DNA of 64,000 nt from an uncultured candidate division WPS-2 bacterium (GCA_937927945.1 CALEYW010000097.1:62001-126000); one strand, 5' to 3'; positions 24,677 through 33,709 are shown, numbered from the stretch's first letter. Notes: generated by a model not told the origin, from the sequence alone. Numbers and translations are program-made.

Positions 24677-27600
24677 GGATCGCCTCGCTCTGCGGTGCGG
24701 CGGGAAGCTCGTCGAGCACCGCGCTGATGATCGAGCTGACGCCGGGCTCTTGCATCGTCACGCCGTACATCCGCTGCGCCAGTTCCATCGTCTTCTTGTT
24801 GTGGGTGACGATCAGCATCTGCGAGGTATCGGAGACTTCGCGGATCTTGGTCGAAAGGCGCTCGACGTTGGCGTCGTCCAGCGCCGCGTCGACCTCGTCG
24901 AGCAGGTAGAACGGCGACGGCTTCACCGCGATCAGGGCGAAGATCAACGCCGAGGCGGTCATGGCGCGTTCGCCGCCCGAGAGCGCAGCGAGCGCCGTCA
25001 TCTTCTTGCCCGGCGGCTGTACGGAGATCTCGATCCCCGTCTCGCTGAGGTTGTCGGGGTTCGTCTGCCACATCTCGGCCTGCCCGCCCGGAAACAGCTG
25101 ACCGAACACCTCGGCGAACTTGCCCTTCACTGCGTCGAAGGTCGCGTTGAACTGCACCTGACACGACGTCTCGATCTCCGCGATCGTCGCGAGCAGCGTT
25201 TCGCGCGCGCGGTGCAGATCGTCCATCTGCTCGCGCAGGAAGCGCTCGCGCTCGGTCAGCTCGTCGCGATCGGTCTCGGCGTTGAGGTTGACGTTGGCCT
25301 GCAGCCGGATCAGCTCTTCGCGCAGGCGAGGCAACTCCTCGACGATCTCGCTCGGCTCTCCGGCGTAGCGCGCCAGCACGTCCTGTTGTTCCTCCTCGGT
25401 CGCCGGGTTCTGCGCGAAGTTCTGCTGCAGCATCCCGAGTTCCGCATCGATCTCCGCCAGCCGGCGGCGGCCGAGCTCGCCGGCCCCGCTCGCCTCGCGG
25501 TCCTCGGCTTGCGCGATGCGTTCGTCGGCTTCGTGCTGATTCGCTTCGTCGGCGGTTGCTTCGCGGCTGCGCCGCGAGCCTTCGACCGCGGCGTCGGCGA
25601 CCGCGACCCGTTCGCGCGCCGCGGTCAGCGCGACGTCCAACTCGGCGACGCGTGCGCGCAGCGCCTCCAGCTCGCGCAGCATCGTCTCGCGCGCCGCGCC
25701 CGCCCGCTCCGCGTCGGCGTCGAGCAGACCCAAGCGCGTGAGGGCGCCCTCACGTTCGGCCGAGAGCCCGGCGATCTGTTCGCGCAGCGAGCTCGCGGCC
25801 GCGGCGACCTCGGCCTGCGCCGCCTCGACGGCGGCGATCCGCTCGCGCGCCGCCGCGAGGACGGTCTCCAGCGTCGCGCGCTGTTCGCCCAGATCCACGT
25901 GATCGTCGGCGACTCGCTCGAGCGCGTGCAGCCGCGAGCCGACTTCATCGCGTGACGCGGCGAGCGCAGTGATGCGCGCAACCGACGCGGCCGCGGCGGC
26001 ATCGAGCCGCTCGATGTCGACGGCCAGGCCTTGCAGCTGCGTGCGCACGTCGCGCAACGCGACCTCCGCGTCGTTGGCGAGCTTCGTCGCTTCGTCACGC
26101 TCGGCGCTCGCGGCATCGAGCTCGGCCTTCGCGGCGAGCCCGTCGCGTTCGATCGATTCGAGCCGCGCGCGCAGTTCGGGAATCTCTTCGCGCAAGCGAT
26201 CGGCTTGCGCGCGGCGGGCGAGGATCGAGCGTTCTTTGCGGAACCGGCCGCCGGTGATCGCGCCGCCGCCCATGATCTGATCGCCCTCGAGCGTGACGAT
26301 CGAATCGCGGAACCCCTCGTTGCGGGTGAGGCGGATCCCGGTGCGCAGCTCGTCGACGACCAGCACGCGCCCGACCAAAAAGGCGACGATGCCGCGATAG
26401 CGCGGCTCCGCGCGGACCAGCGTGTGCGCGTAGCCGATCACCCCGGGCCGGCCGCGTAGGCCGCCGAGTTCGCGTCCCTCGCGCTGCGCCAGCGTGTCGA
26501 GCGGCAAGAACGTGGCGCGGCCGAGCTCGCGCTCGCGCAGATACGCAACGGCCGCCTCGGCATCTTCCGACGTCTCCGCGATGATGTTCGAGAGGCCGGC
26601 GCCGAAGGCGACATCGAGCGCGCGGGCATATTGCTCGTCGGTCGAGATCAGGTTCGACACGACGCCGTTCAGGCCGCGTAAATGCCCGCGCTGAGACGCC
26701 TCGACGACCGAGCGCGTACCGTGCGCGTGGCCTTCCAGCGCCGCTTCGAGCTCCTCGATCGTGTGCAGCCGCGATTCCGCGCCGGCGAGCTGCGAGGCGA
26801 TCTCGCGGTGGCCGCGCTGCAGGTCGGCGACCCGCTGCGTCGCGGCCTCGCCGCGTTCGCGCGCGACGCGGGCGCGCTCGCGCTGCGCCGCCGCTTCCGC
26901 TTCGTAGCGCGCGATCAGCGTCTCGCGCTCGCCGAACCGTTGGCGCGCCTCTTCCGCCGCGCGCGCGTGCGTACCGCGGTCGGTCAGCGCCGCCGCGTGT
27001 TCGCGTTCGAGACGTTCGATCTCGGCTTTGGCGCTGTGGATCTGGGCGCGGCGCTCGGCTTCGCTTGCCGCCTGTTCGGCGGCGAGCGCTTCGACGGCGC
27101 GCAACTCCTGATAGACGGCGTCGAGCGCGCCGCGCGCTTCGGCGACCGCGTTCGACGCGGCGAGTTCGCGTTCGCGCGATCCGTCGGTCTCGGCGGAAAG
27201 CGGCGTCAGCCGCTCTTCGAGCCCGGCGATCTGCTCGCGCAGCGCGACCCGCTCGCTTTCGACCCGGTCGCGATCCGCGACGACCGCGGACGACTGGCGT
27301 TCGAGACCGTCGCGCCGGGCGACCGCCGCCGCCAAATCGGCTTCGATACGCGAGAGTTCGGCGCGCGCGGCCTGCGCGTCGGCGCGATGTTTGTCGAGCT
27401 CCAGCTCGAGCGTGTAGAGTCCCTCGCGCAACGTCGAGAGCTGCGCGCCGAGCTGCGCCGCGCGCGCGGCCGCGGCGGCACGCCGGTTCTCGTGTCCTTC
27501 CAGCTCGGCGGCGACCCGCTCGCGTTCTTCCCGCCGCGAGGTCGACGCCCGCAGGTACGAGAGAATCTCGAGATCCCGCACGCGCGCGGTGACGCGCCGG

Positions 27601-28244
27601 TAGCGCTTCGCCCGGCGCACCTGCGCGTCGAGTTCGGGGACGCGGCGCTCGAGCTCGGCGATGAGGTCGTTGACGCGAATCGCATTCTGTTCGGTCGCTT
27701 CGAGCCGGCGCAGCGCCTCGTTCTTGCGCGCGAGGAACTTGCCGATGCCGGCCGTCTCCTCGAACAGTGCGCGGCGTTCCGTCGGCTTCGACGAGAGGAT
27801 CGCGTCGATCTGCCCTTGCGAGACGATCGCGTAGGAGCCCGGGCCCAGCCCCGTTCCCATCAGCAGCTCGTGCACGTCGCGCAGGCGCACCTGCTCGCGA
27901 TTGATGTAGAACTCCGACTCGCCGGCGCGATACGCGCGCCGCGTGATCTGCACCTCGCTGAAATCGAGCGGCAGCTGATGGTCGGCGTTGTCGAACGTCA
28001 GCGAGACCTCGGCCATCCCGAGCGGTTTGCGCTGCTGGTTGCCCGCGAAGATGACGTCTTCCATCTTCTGCGAGCGCAGGCTGCGCGAAGACTGCTCGCC
28101 GAGCACCCAGCGGATCGCGTCGACGAGGTTCGACTTTCCGGATCCGTTCGGCCCGACGACGGCAGTCGTGCCGTCGTGAAATTCAAGCGTCGTCGCCTCG
28201 GCGAACGTCTTGAAGCCGAAGACTTTGAGGGATTTCAGGCGCAT
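24657..28244 (-). CDS. smc: chromosome segregation ATPase SMC
   Basis: 1195 residues. The N-terminal ATPase head has Walker A VVGPNGSGKSNLVDAI near residue 30. Long coiled coils run from about 165 to 490 and 680 to 1000, separated by a hinge (GLNGVVSNLISTDEQYARAL onwards). The C-terminal head has the ABC signature LSGGERAMTASALIFAL and Walker B FYLLDEVDAALDD. It compacts and organises the chromosome, normally with ScpAB, which are not in this window, and loads from parS near the origin through ParB. The ATG at 28244 gives the canonical MRLKSLKVFGFKTFAE start. Confidence 0.97.
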   Translation of the reverse strand: MRLKSLKVFGFKTFAEATTLEFHDGTTAVVGPNGSGKSNLVDAIRWVLGEQSSRSLRSQKMEDVIFAGNQQRKPLGMAEVSLTFDNADHQLPLDFSEVQITRRAYRAGESEFYINREQVRLRDVHELLMGTGLGPGSYAIVSQGQIDAILSSKPTERRALFEETAGIGKFLARKNEALRRLEATEQNAIRVNDLIAELERRVPELDAQVRRAKRYRRVTARVRDLEILSYLRASTSRREERERVAAELEGHENRRAAAAARAAQLGAQLSTLREGLYTLELELDKHRADAQAARAELSRIEADLAAAVARRDGLERQSSAVVADRDRVESERVALREQIAGLEERLTPLSAETDGSRERELAASNAVAEARGALDAVYQELRAVEALAAEQAASEAERRAQIHSAKAEIERLEREHAAALTDRGTHARAAEEARQRFGERETLIARYEAEAAAQRERARVARERGEAATQRVADLQRGHREIASQLAGAESRLHTIEELEAALEGHAHGTRSVVEASQRGHLRGLNGVVSNLISTDEQYARALDVAFGAGLSNIIAETSEDAEAAVAYLRERELGRATFLPLDTLAQREGRELGGLRGRPGVIGYAHTLVRAEPRYRGIVAFLVGRVLVVDELRTGIRLTRNEGFRDSIVTLEGDQIMGGGAITGGRFRKERSILARRAQADRLREEIPELRARLESIERDGLAAKAELDAASAERDEATKLANDAEVALRDVRTQLQGLAVDIERLDAAAAASVARITALAASRDEVGSRLHALERVADDHVDLGEQRATLETVLAAARERIAAVEAAQAEVAAAASSLREQIAGLSAEREGALTRLGLLDADAERAGAARETMLRELEALRARVAELDVALTAARERVAVADAAVEGSRRSREATADEANQHEADERIAQAEDREASGAGELGRRRLAEIDAELGMLQQNFAQNPATEEEQQDVLARYAGEPSEIVEELPRLREELIRLQANVNLNAETDRDELTERERFLREQMDDLHRARETLLATIAEIETSCQVQFNATFDAVKGKFAEVFGQLFPGGQAEMWQTNPDNLSETGIEISVQPPGKKMTALAALSGGERAMTASALIFALIAVKPSPFYLLDEVDAALDDANVERLSTKIREVSDTSQMLIVTHNKKTMELAQRMYGVTMQEPGVSSIISAVLDELPAAPQSEAIREPALI

Positions 28245-28248
28245 GGGG

Positions 28249-29055
28249 TTACAGGGGCGCTCCGGGCTCGGGTTCGCGGGGGACACGGCGGGTGCGGCGG
28301 CGGTCGATGGCGATCACGCGGCCGTCATCCTTCGCCGCGCTGGGCCGCGACGCCTCAGCAGGATGGCGTTGGCGCAGCGTCGAGAGCGCCATCGCAGCAG
28401 CGCTCTGCTGCGCGGCCTTCTTGGAACCGCCGATTCCCTCGCCCAGCACCTCGTCGCCGATCCGCACCTGCGAGGTGTACCGGCGATCGTTCGGCGGCCC
28501 CTCGGCGCGTTCGAAGTAGAGCGGCGTGAGACGCAGCATCGCCTGCGCGAACTCTTGGAGATCCGATTTCGCGTCACGTTCGCCGACGTCGCGGCGGTCG
28601 ACGGGGACGAAGTGTTCCTTTTCGAGGAAAGCCGCGACCCGTTCGAGGTCGGTCGCGTCGTGCAACGCGGCCAGGAACGCCTCGAACGCGTCGGCCAGGA
28701 TACTTTCGTTGCCGCTTCCGCCGCTGCGGCCCATCCCGTGGCCGAGCACGATCAGTTCGTGGAAGCCCAGCCGCCGCGCCGTCTCGGCGCACGCCGCGCC
28801 GCTGACGAGGTTCGCCTTGCGCCGGGTCAGCAGACCCTCGGAGTCCTGGGGATACTTCTTCATCAGCCAACGCGACGCGGCGAATCCCAGAATCGCATCG
28901 CCGAAAAACTCCAGCCGCTCGTTCGAGACCAGCGACTGTTCGCGTCCCGCGCTCGCATGCACGAACGCCGGCTCGATCTGGGCCGGCTCGAGATTTGCGG
29001 CGCCCGCCAACTTCAGCAGCGCGCGCAGCCGCGCGCGCCGCTTCTCACCCGCCAT
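28249..29055 (-). CDS. rnc: ribonuclease III
   Basis: 268 residues. The RNase III signature NERLEFFGDAILGFAAS lies near residue 43, and the second catalytic acid is in LADAFEAFLAALHDA near 118. The double-stranded RNA-binding domain spans about 165-235 (EGPPNDRRYTSQVRIGDEVL, GGSKKAAQQSAAAMAL). A basic tail of about 35 residues extends beyond it. It processes rRNA precursors and other duplex RNAs. It overlaps fabF by 11 bases and ends 4 bases before smc, the common bacterial order. Confidence 0.96.
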   Translation of the reverse strand: MAGEKRRARLRALLKLAGAANLEPAQIEPAFVHASAGREQSLVSNERLEFFGDAILGFAASRWLMKKYPQDSEGLLTRRKANLVSGAACAETARRLGFHELIVLGHGMGRSGGSGNESILADAFEAFLAALHDATDLERVAAFLEKEHFVPVDRRDVGERDAKSDLQEFAQAMLRLTPLYFERAEGPPNDRRYTSQVRIGDEVLGEGIGGSKKAAQQSAAAMALSTLRQRHPAEASRPSAAKDDGRVIAIDRRRTRRVPREPEPGAPL

Positions 29056-30298
29056 GTTTAGCGAAGACCACCGACGTGTTGTGGCCGCCGAAGCCGAAGC
29101 CGTTGGACATGGCGAAGGCGAGCTCGGGTGCTTTACGGGCGACGTTGGGGACGTAGTCGAGGGTGCATTCGGGATCCGGGACGGCGTAGTTCGTCGTCGG
29201 CGGAATGATGCCGCGTTGGAGCGCGAGGGCCGTGGCGATCCCTTCGATCGCGCCGGCGGCGCCGAGCAGATGACCGTGCATCGACTTCGTCGAGGAGACC
29301 GCGAGACCGCTGCGCGCGTGCGCGCCGAAGACGCGCTCGATTGCTTGCGATTCGGCCAGATCGCCCAGCGGCGTCGACGTGCCGTGCGCGTTGATGTAGC
29401 CGATCTGTTCCGCCCGCACGCCGCTGCGCTGCAACGCGCGCTCCATCGCCAAAATGACGCCTTTCGATTCGGGATCAGGCTGCGCGATGTGATACGCATC
29501 GGCCGACTGCCCGTAGCCGAGCACCTCGGCGTAGATGCGCGCTCCGCGCGCGAGCGCGAACTCGCGTTCCTCGATGACGAGGATCCCGGCGCCTTCGCCC
29601 AGCACGAACCCGTCGCGCTCCGCGTCGAACGGTCGCGAGGCGTGCAAGTAGTCCTCGTTGCGCGTCGACATCGCTTTCATCGAGCAGAAGCCGCCCATCG
29701 CCGTCGGGATCACGGTCGCTTCGCTGCCGCCGGTAACGATCGCGATCGCCTCGCCCAAAAGGATCTTGTCGTACGCGATCGCCATGGCGTCGTTCGCGCT
29801 CGCACACGCGCTCGACACCGCGAAGAGCGGACCCTTGAGCCCATACGTCATCGAGATCTGCGCCGAGGCTGCGTTGGCCATCAGCATCGGCACGAAGAAC
29901 GGCGAGATGCGATCCCACTTCTTCTCCGGCCCGACTTCGAAGGTCGTGTTCTCGACGGTGATGATGCCGCCGATCCCCGTGCCGACGATCGCCCCGGTGC
30001 GCTCGCGCACGTCGGGATCGTCCGGCAGGTTGGCGTCGGCCATCGCTTCACGCGCGGCGGCGAGCGCAAACTGCGCGTAGCGATCCATGCGGCGCGCGTC
30101 GCGCCGCCCGAAGAAGGCATCGGGGTCGAAGTCGCGCACCTCGGCCGCAATCTTCGTGGTGAGCTTCCCCGGGTCGAAGGCTTGAATCGGCCCGACCCCA
30201 CTGCGGCCGGTGATCAAACCTTCCCAGAAAGCTTCGCACGAGTTGCCCAGCGGCGTAATCGCGCCCAGGCCGGTGATGACGACGCGGCGTTTCTCCAA
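29045..30298 (-). CDS. fabF: beta-ketoacyl-ACP synthase II
   Basis: 417 residues. This thiolase-fold condensing enzyme elongates fatty acids. The catalytic Cys is in VSSACASANDAMAIA near residue 165, with His in INAHGTSTPLGDLAES near 303 and in SSTKSMHGHLLGAAGAIEG near 340. The N-terminus RRVVITGLGAITPLG is standard. No ATG is available at the right place; a TTG four codons before VVITG is the most likely start. No acpP or other fab gene is adjacent. It is the first gene of fabF-rnc-smc-purH and is divergent from the P450 gene. Confidence 0.95.
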   Translation of the reverse strand: MEKRRVVITGLGAITPLGNSCEAFWEGLITGRSGVGPIQAFDPGKLTTKIAAEVRDFDPDAFFGRRDARRMDRYAQFALAAAREAMADANLPDDPDVRERTGAIVGTGIGGIITVENTTFEVGPEKKWDRISPFFVPMLMANAASAQISMTYGLKGPLFAVSSACASANDAMAIAYDKILLGEAIAIVTGGSEATVIPTAMGGFCSMKAMSTRNEDYLHASRPFDAERDGFVLGEGAGILVIEEREFALARGARIYAEVLGYGQSADAYHIAQPDPESKGVILAMERALQRSGVRAEQIGYINAHGTSTPLGDLAESQAIERVFGAHARSGLAVSSTKSMHGHLLGAAGAIEGIATALALQRGIIPPTTNYAVPDPECTLDYVPNVARKAPELAFAMSNGFGFGGHNTSVVFAKHGG

Positions 30299-30385
30299 AA
30301 CGCATTCCGGTTCGGAGAGCGTGATGCCGCCCCTCCCCGCCGAGCGGTTGAAGCGTTCCGGCCCGTCGGTGCGTAAGCAGGGATC

Positions 30386-31750
30386 ATGACCGCTCGCCCC
30401 TTCCCGCCGGGCCCGTCGACCTTCGCCGCGATGCGCGGAATGGGCGGCGGCGGCAGCCTGCACCGAGTACCAGCGTTCTTGAGCGGCGTGTCCCAAGCGT
30501 ACGGACCGATCGCGTCCTGGCACATGATGCGAGGCCGATTCTGGTTCGTGGATGACGCGGGCCTGATCGAGACGCTCATGACGGCCAGCGGCTACGACGT
30601 CGTCAAGGGACGCGGGCTGCGGCGCATGCGGCGGCTGCTCGGCCTGGGACTCTTGACCAGCGACGAGCCGCTGCACCTCAAGCAGCGGCGGCTGGTCCAG
30701 CCCGCGTTCCACCGCGAACGCGTCGCGGGCTACGCCGCGACGATGATCTCCGCTGCCCGCCGCACGGCTGAAGCGCTGCGCGACGGTGAGACCGTCGCGA
30801 TCGATGGGCTGATGAACCGGCTGGCCTTACGGATCGCCGCCGCGACCCTATTCTCGGCCGACATCGACGACGACGCGGACACGATCGGCTCGGCCGTGAA
30901 CGAGGCCCTCGCAATCTTCCCGGCCTCACTCTCCGCCTTCAGCGAGCTGCTGGATCACGTGCCGTTCCATCCCGCCACCCGCCGCGCCAGGTCGGCCCGC
31001 GCCAAGCTCGACGGGGTGATGTACCGGCTGATCGACGAGCGCCGCCGCGAAGGCGTCGACCGCGGCGACCTGCTCTCGATGCTGCTCACATCGCGGGACG
31101 AAGACGGCGCGCCGATGCCCGACGAGCTGGTCCGCGACGAGGCACTGACCCTGCTCCTCGCCGGCCACGAGACCACCGCCAACGCGCTCACCTGGGCCTG
31201 GGACGCCCTCGCCCGCAGCCCTCAGGTGGAAGCCCGCCTGCATGCGGAGCTCGACGCAGTACTCGGCGATCGCGATCCGGCCCCCGCGGACGTCCCCCAC
31301 TTACGCTTCACCCGCGACGTGATCGCCGAGACGATGCGCATCCGCCCGCCGGCCTGGATCCTCGGCCGCCGCGTCATCCGCCCCTTCAAACTCGGCGAGT
31401 GGGAGCTGGCCCCCGGCTCGGTCGTCCTCGCCTCCCAAATCGTCACCCACCGCAACCCGCGCTATTGGAACGACCCCAACGCCTTCCGCCCCGAGCGCTG
31501 GTCCAACGGCGAAACCGACGCCCTCCCCAAATACGCCTACTTCCCCTTCGGCGGCGGCACCCGAATCTGCATCGGCGAGTCCTTCGCCTGGACCGAGGCC
31601 GTCCTGGTCCTGGCGACCCTCGCCCACCGCCACCGCTTCCACCTGACAGACGAGACCGAAGTCCCCCTCGATCCGCTGGTCACGCTGCGCCCCGGCCGCC
31701 CAATCACGATGAAGGTAGAAATCCGCCACCCAGCCCGCATCCCGGCCTAA
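30386..31750 (+). CDS. cytochrome P450
   Basis: 454 residues, with bacterial CYP102/CYP110-like length and no membrane anchor. The I-helix motif AGHETT lies near residue 259, the K-helix ExxR in ETMRIRPPAW near 325, the PERW region (FRPERWSNGE) near 368 and the heme loop FPFGGGTRICIG from residue 386, with Cys about 395 as thiolate ligand. No ferredoxin or reductase gene is nearby, so its redox partner is elsewhere. The substrate is unknown. A start-proximal AGCAGGG serves as ribosome site. It is followed by a repeat cluster rather than a terminator. Confidence 0.93.
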   Translation: MTARPFPPGPSTFAAMRGMGGGGSLHRVPAFLSGVSQAYGPIASWHMMRGRFWFVDDAGLIETLMTASGYDVVKGRGLRRMRRLLGLGLLTSDEPLHLKQRRLVQPAFHRERVAGYAATMISAARRTAEALRDGETVAIDGLMNRLALRIAAATLFSADIDDDADTIGSAVNEALAIFPASLSAFSELLDHVPFHPATRRARSARAKLDGVMYRLIDERRREGVDRGDLLSMLLTSRDEDGAPMPDELVRDEALTLLLAGHETTANALTWAWDALARSPQVEARLHAELDAVLGDRDPAPADVPHLRFTRDVIAETMRIRPPAWILGRRVIRPFKLGEWELAPGSVVLASQIVTHRNPRYWNDPNAFRPERWSNGETDALPKYAYFPFGGGTRICIGESFAWTEAVLVLATLAHRHRFHLTDETEVPLDPLVTLRPGRPITMKVEIRHPARIPA

Positions 31751-31754
31751 CGTG

Positions 31755-31808
31755 TGGCGAGGTCGCCATGCGCGACGAGGGCCCCTCGACAAGCTCGGGG
31801 TGACATGA
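31755..31808. repeat. hairpin plus short REP-like repeat, copy 2
   Basis: TGGCGA-GG-TCGCCA (31755-31768) is a perfect 6-bp hairpin right after the P450 stop. It is followed by the CTCGACAAGCTCGGGGTGACATG element (near 31785-31807), which is shared with the gmhB 3' end. The class is widely seen between genes in many bacteria. It could serve as the P450 transcript end. Confidence 0.55.
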
Positions 31809-31856
31809 CCGCCACGACCCTGCAAAACCCCCGCTTTCAAACCACCCAGCCAACAC

Positions 31857-32030
31857 GGTGCCTGGCATGGGGGCGGGGGATGGCGTGGTGTCGGGGCGTT
31901 TGCGAAGGAGCGAAGCCCGGAGGGCGAGAGCGACGAAGCAACCGAGCTCCCGGAGCGCCATGGATGGCGCGCAGGGAGTGTCCCCGTCACCACACCATCC
32001 CCCGCCACCACGCCCGCCACCATCCAACGA
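31857..32030. repeat. ~170-bp intergenic repeat with terminal inverted repeats, copy 1
   Basis: Fills most of the 331-base gap between the P450 gene and rpmA. The ends are inverted copies: 31873-31896 pairs with 31982-32005, 22 of 24 positions by eye. The interior includes GGGGCGTTTGCG, a GGAGGGCGAGAGCGACG segment, GCGCCATGGATGGCGC (16-base perfect palindrome at 31956-31971) and GGGAGTGTCCCCGTC. A diverged copy lies in inverted orientation at 40576-40745. No coding capacity is convincing. It looks like a non-autonomous, MITE-like or structured-RNA repeat. Confidence 0.7.
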
Positions 32031-32042
32031 ACAGACCTTGGT

Positions 32043-32072
32043 TTGACCTCAAGCCGCCACACCTGGTATGAT
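32043..32072 (+). promoter_or_regulatory. promoter of rpmA (sigma-70 type, very close to the start codon)
   Basis: TTGACC (32043-32048), an 18-base spacer, then TATGAT (32067-32072). The rpmA ATG begins 9 bases after the -10 box, so transcription would start within about 0-4 bases of the ATG. That implies a leaderless or nearly leaderless mRNA with no room for a ribosome binding site. Confidence 0.65.
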
Positions 32073-32081
32073 CTCGCGGCT

Positions 32082-32363
32082 ATGTTCCGGTTTGACCTCC
32101 AACTTTTCGCGTCCAAGAAGGGCGCAGGCTCCACGCGCAACGGCCGCGACTCGAACTCCCAGCGGCTCGGTGTGAAGCGCTACGGCGGCGAGCACGTCAT
32201 CCCGGGCAACATCATCGTCCGCCAGCGCGGGACCAAGTTCCATCCCGGCGCCGGCGTGATGCTCGGCAAGGACCACACGATCTTCGCGGTCGTCGAGGGC
32301 CACGTGACCTTCACCGCCTCGAAGAACCGCAAGCACGTCAACGTCGTGCCGGCCGCGGTTTGA
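32082..32363 (+). CDS. rpmA: 50S ribosomal protein L27
   Basis: 93 residues. The core is typical L27 (AGSTRNGRDSNSQRLGVKRY and GNIIVRQRGTKFHPGAGV). The N-terminus MFRFDLQLFASKKG carries the hydrophobic extension known from Firmicutes, Fusobacteria and relatives, where the protease Prp cuts before the conserved Ala-Ser/His-Lys-Lys so that the mature tail can reach the peptidyl transferase centre. Neither rplU nor a prp gene is next to it, although the usual order is rplU-prp-rpmA-obgE. The P450 gene and repeats occupy that place instead. Confidence 0.97.
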   Translation: MFRFDLQLFASKKGAGSTRNGRDSNSQRLGVKRYGGEHVIPGNIIVRQRGTKFHPGAGVMLGKDHTIFAVVEGHVTFTASKNRKHVNVVPAAV

Positions 32364-32393
32364 TCCTAGCGTTCGCTTCGGCGACCAGCGCAG

Positions 32394-32416
32394 AGAGCCG
32401 CCTAGCGGCTCTTTTT
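32394..32416 (+). terminator. intrinsic terminator between rpmA and obgE
   Basis: AGAGCCGC-CTA-GCGGCTCT (32394-32412), a perfect 8-bp stem with a 3-base loop, followed by TTTTTGTTTT. It ends about 12 bases before the obgE start. This is the only textbook rho-independent terminator found in the window. It either separates rpmA from obgE or acts as a leaky attenuator that sets the ratio between them. Confidence 0.85.
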
Positions 32417-32431
32417 GTTTTGTAGACCCCT

Positions 32432-33709
32432 GTGCAATTCATCGACGAAGCCACGATCACGGTTGCCGCCGGCAAGGGCGGCGACGGCATCGTCGCATGG
32501 CGGCGCGAGAAATACGTCCCCAAGGGCGGACCGGCCGGCGGCGACGGCGGCCGCGGCGGCGACGTCGTGCTGCTCGCCGATCCCGAGCTCGGAACGCTGG
32601 TCGACTTCCGGTTCAAGAAGCAGTTCGCCGCCGAGCTCGGCCGGACAGGGATGAAGTCGAACAAATCCGGGAAGGCCGGCGACGAGATGGTCGTGCGGGT
32701 CCCGGTCGGCACGCTCGTCACGCGCACCGAGATCGACGCCGAAGGCAACCGCGGCCATTCGCGTTTGTTCGCCGATCTCAGTACGCCGTACGAGCGGTTG
32801 CGCGTCGCCAAGGGCGGACGCGGCGGCCTCGGCAACCAGCACTTCGCGACCGCCGCGCGGCAGGCGCCGCGTTTCGCGTACAACGGCGAGCCCGGCGAGC
32901 GCTGCGAGCTCAAGCTCGAGTTGAAACTGCTCGCCGACGCGGGGGTGATCGGCCTGCCGAACGCCGGCAAGTCGACGCTGCTCAGCGTCGTGAGCGCCGC
33001 GCGCCCGAAGATCGCCGACTATCCGTTCACCACGCTCGAACCGCAGCTCGGCGTCGTTCGCGTCGCCGAGTTCGAATCGTTCGTGATGGTCGACGTTCCC
33101 GGTCTGATCGAAGGCGCGCACGAAGGCGCCGGGCTCGGCGATCGCTTCTTGCGCCACGTCGAACGCACGCGCGTGCTGGTGCACTTGATCGCCGGCGACA
33201 AGCCGCTGGACGAAGTGCTGGCCGACAAAGAAACGATCGAGAACGAGTTGCGCGCGTGGAACACCGCGCTGCTCGACCGGCCGGTCATCATCGCGATCAC
33301 CAAGATCGACTTGCCCGACGCGCGCGCAACGTACGAAGCCTTGCGCGACGCGATGCCGGGCTTGCGCGGCATCTCCGCCGCGACGGGCGAGGGCGTGCAA
33401 GAACTCATCTACGCGACCTGGGAAACGATCCGCTCCACGCCGGTACCCGACATCGTGACGCCCGAACCGGCGCAAATTCAGCTGACCGCCGACGAACCGT
33501 TCGACATCATCGTCGAAGGCGGCATCTACATCGTCAGCGGCGAGCGCGTCGAGCGCCTCGCGCACATGACCGACTTCGATTCCGACGAAGCGCTGGCGCG
33601 TTTCGAGCAGATCCTCGCCAAGATGGGCGTCGACAAGAAACTGCGCGAACTCGGCGTCCAAGAAGGCGACACCGTGCGCATCGCCGGCGTAGAGTTCGAC
33701 TACAGCTAG
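32432..33709 (+). CDS. obgE: GTPase Obg/CgtA
   Basis: 425 residues, the long Obg form. The glycine-rich OBG domain covers residues 1-158 (GKGGDGIVAWRREKYVPKGG, GGDGGRGGDV). The G domain starts near 165 with G1 GLPNAGKST (about 174-182), G3 DVPGLIEGA and G4 TKID. The C-terminal OCT domain (about 345-425) is present, as in Bacillus and Mycobacterium. It is involved in 50S ribosome assembly and the stringent response. GTG start. The terminator just upstream means it needs read-through or a promoter within the leader. Confidence 0.96.
   Translation: MQFIDEATITVAAGKGGDGIVAWRREKYVPKGGPAGGDGGRGGDVVLLADPELGTLVDFRFKKQFAAELGRTGMKSNKSGKAGDEMVVRVPVGTLVTRTEIDAEGNRGHSRLFADLSTPYERLRVAKGGRGGLGNQHFATAARQAPRFAYNGEPGERCELKLELKLLADAGVIGLPNAGKSTLLSVVSAARPKIADYPFTTLEPQLGVVRVAEFESFVMVDVPGLIEGAHEGAGLGDRFLRHVERTRVLVHLIAGDKPLDEVLADKETIENELRAWNTALLDRPVIIAITKIDLPDARATYEALRDAMPGLRGISAATGEGVQELIYATWETIRSTPVPDIVTPEPAQIQLTADEPFDIIVEGGIYIVSGERVERLAHMTDFDSDEALARFEQILAKMGVDKKLRELGVQEGDTVRIAGVEFDYS

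Noticed and set aside
26682..28529. A long plus-strand open frame opposite smc
   Set aside because: Composition is typical of an antisense shadow of the Ala/Glu/Arg-rich SMC coiled coil; no motif and no ribosome site.
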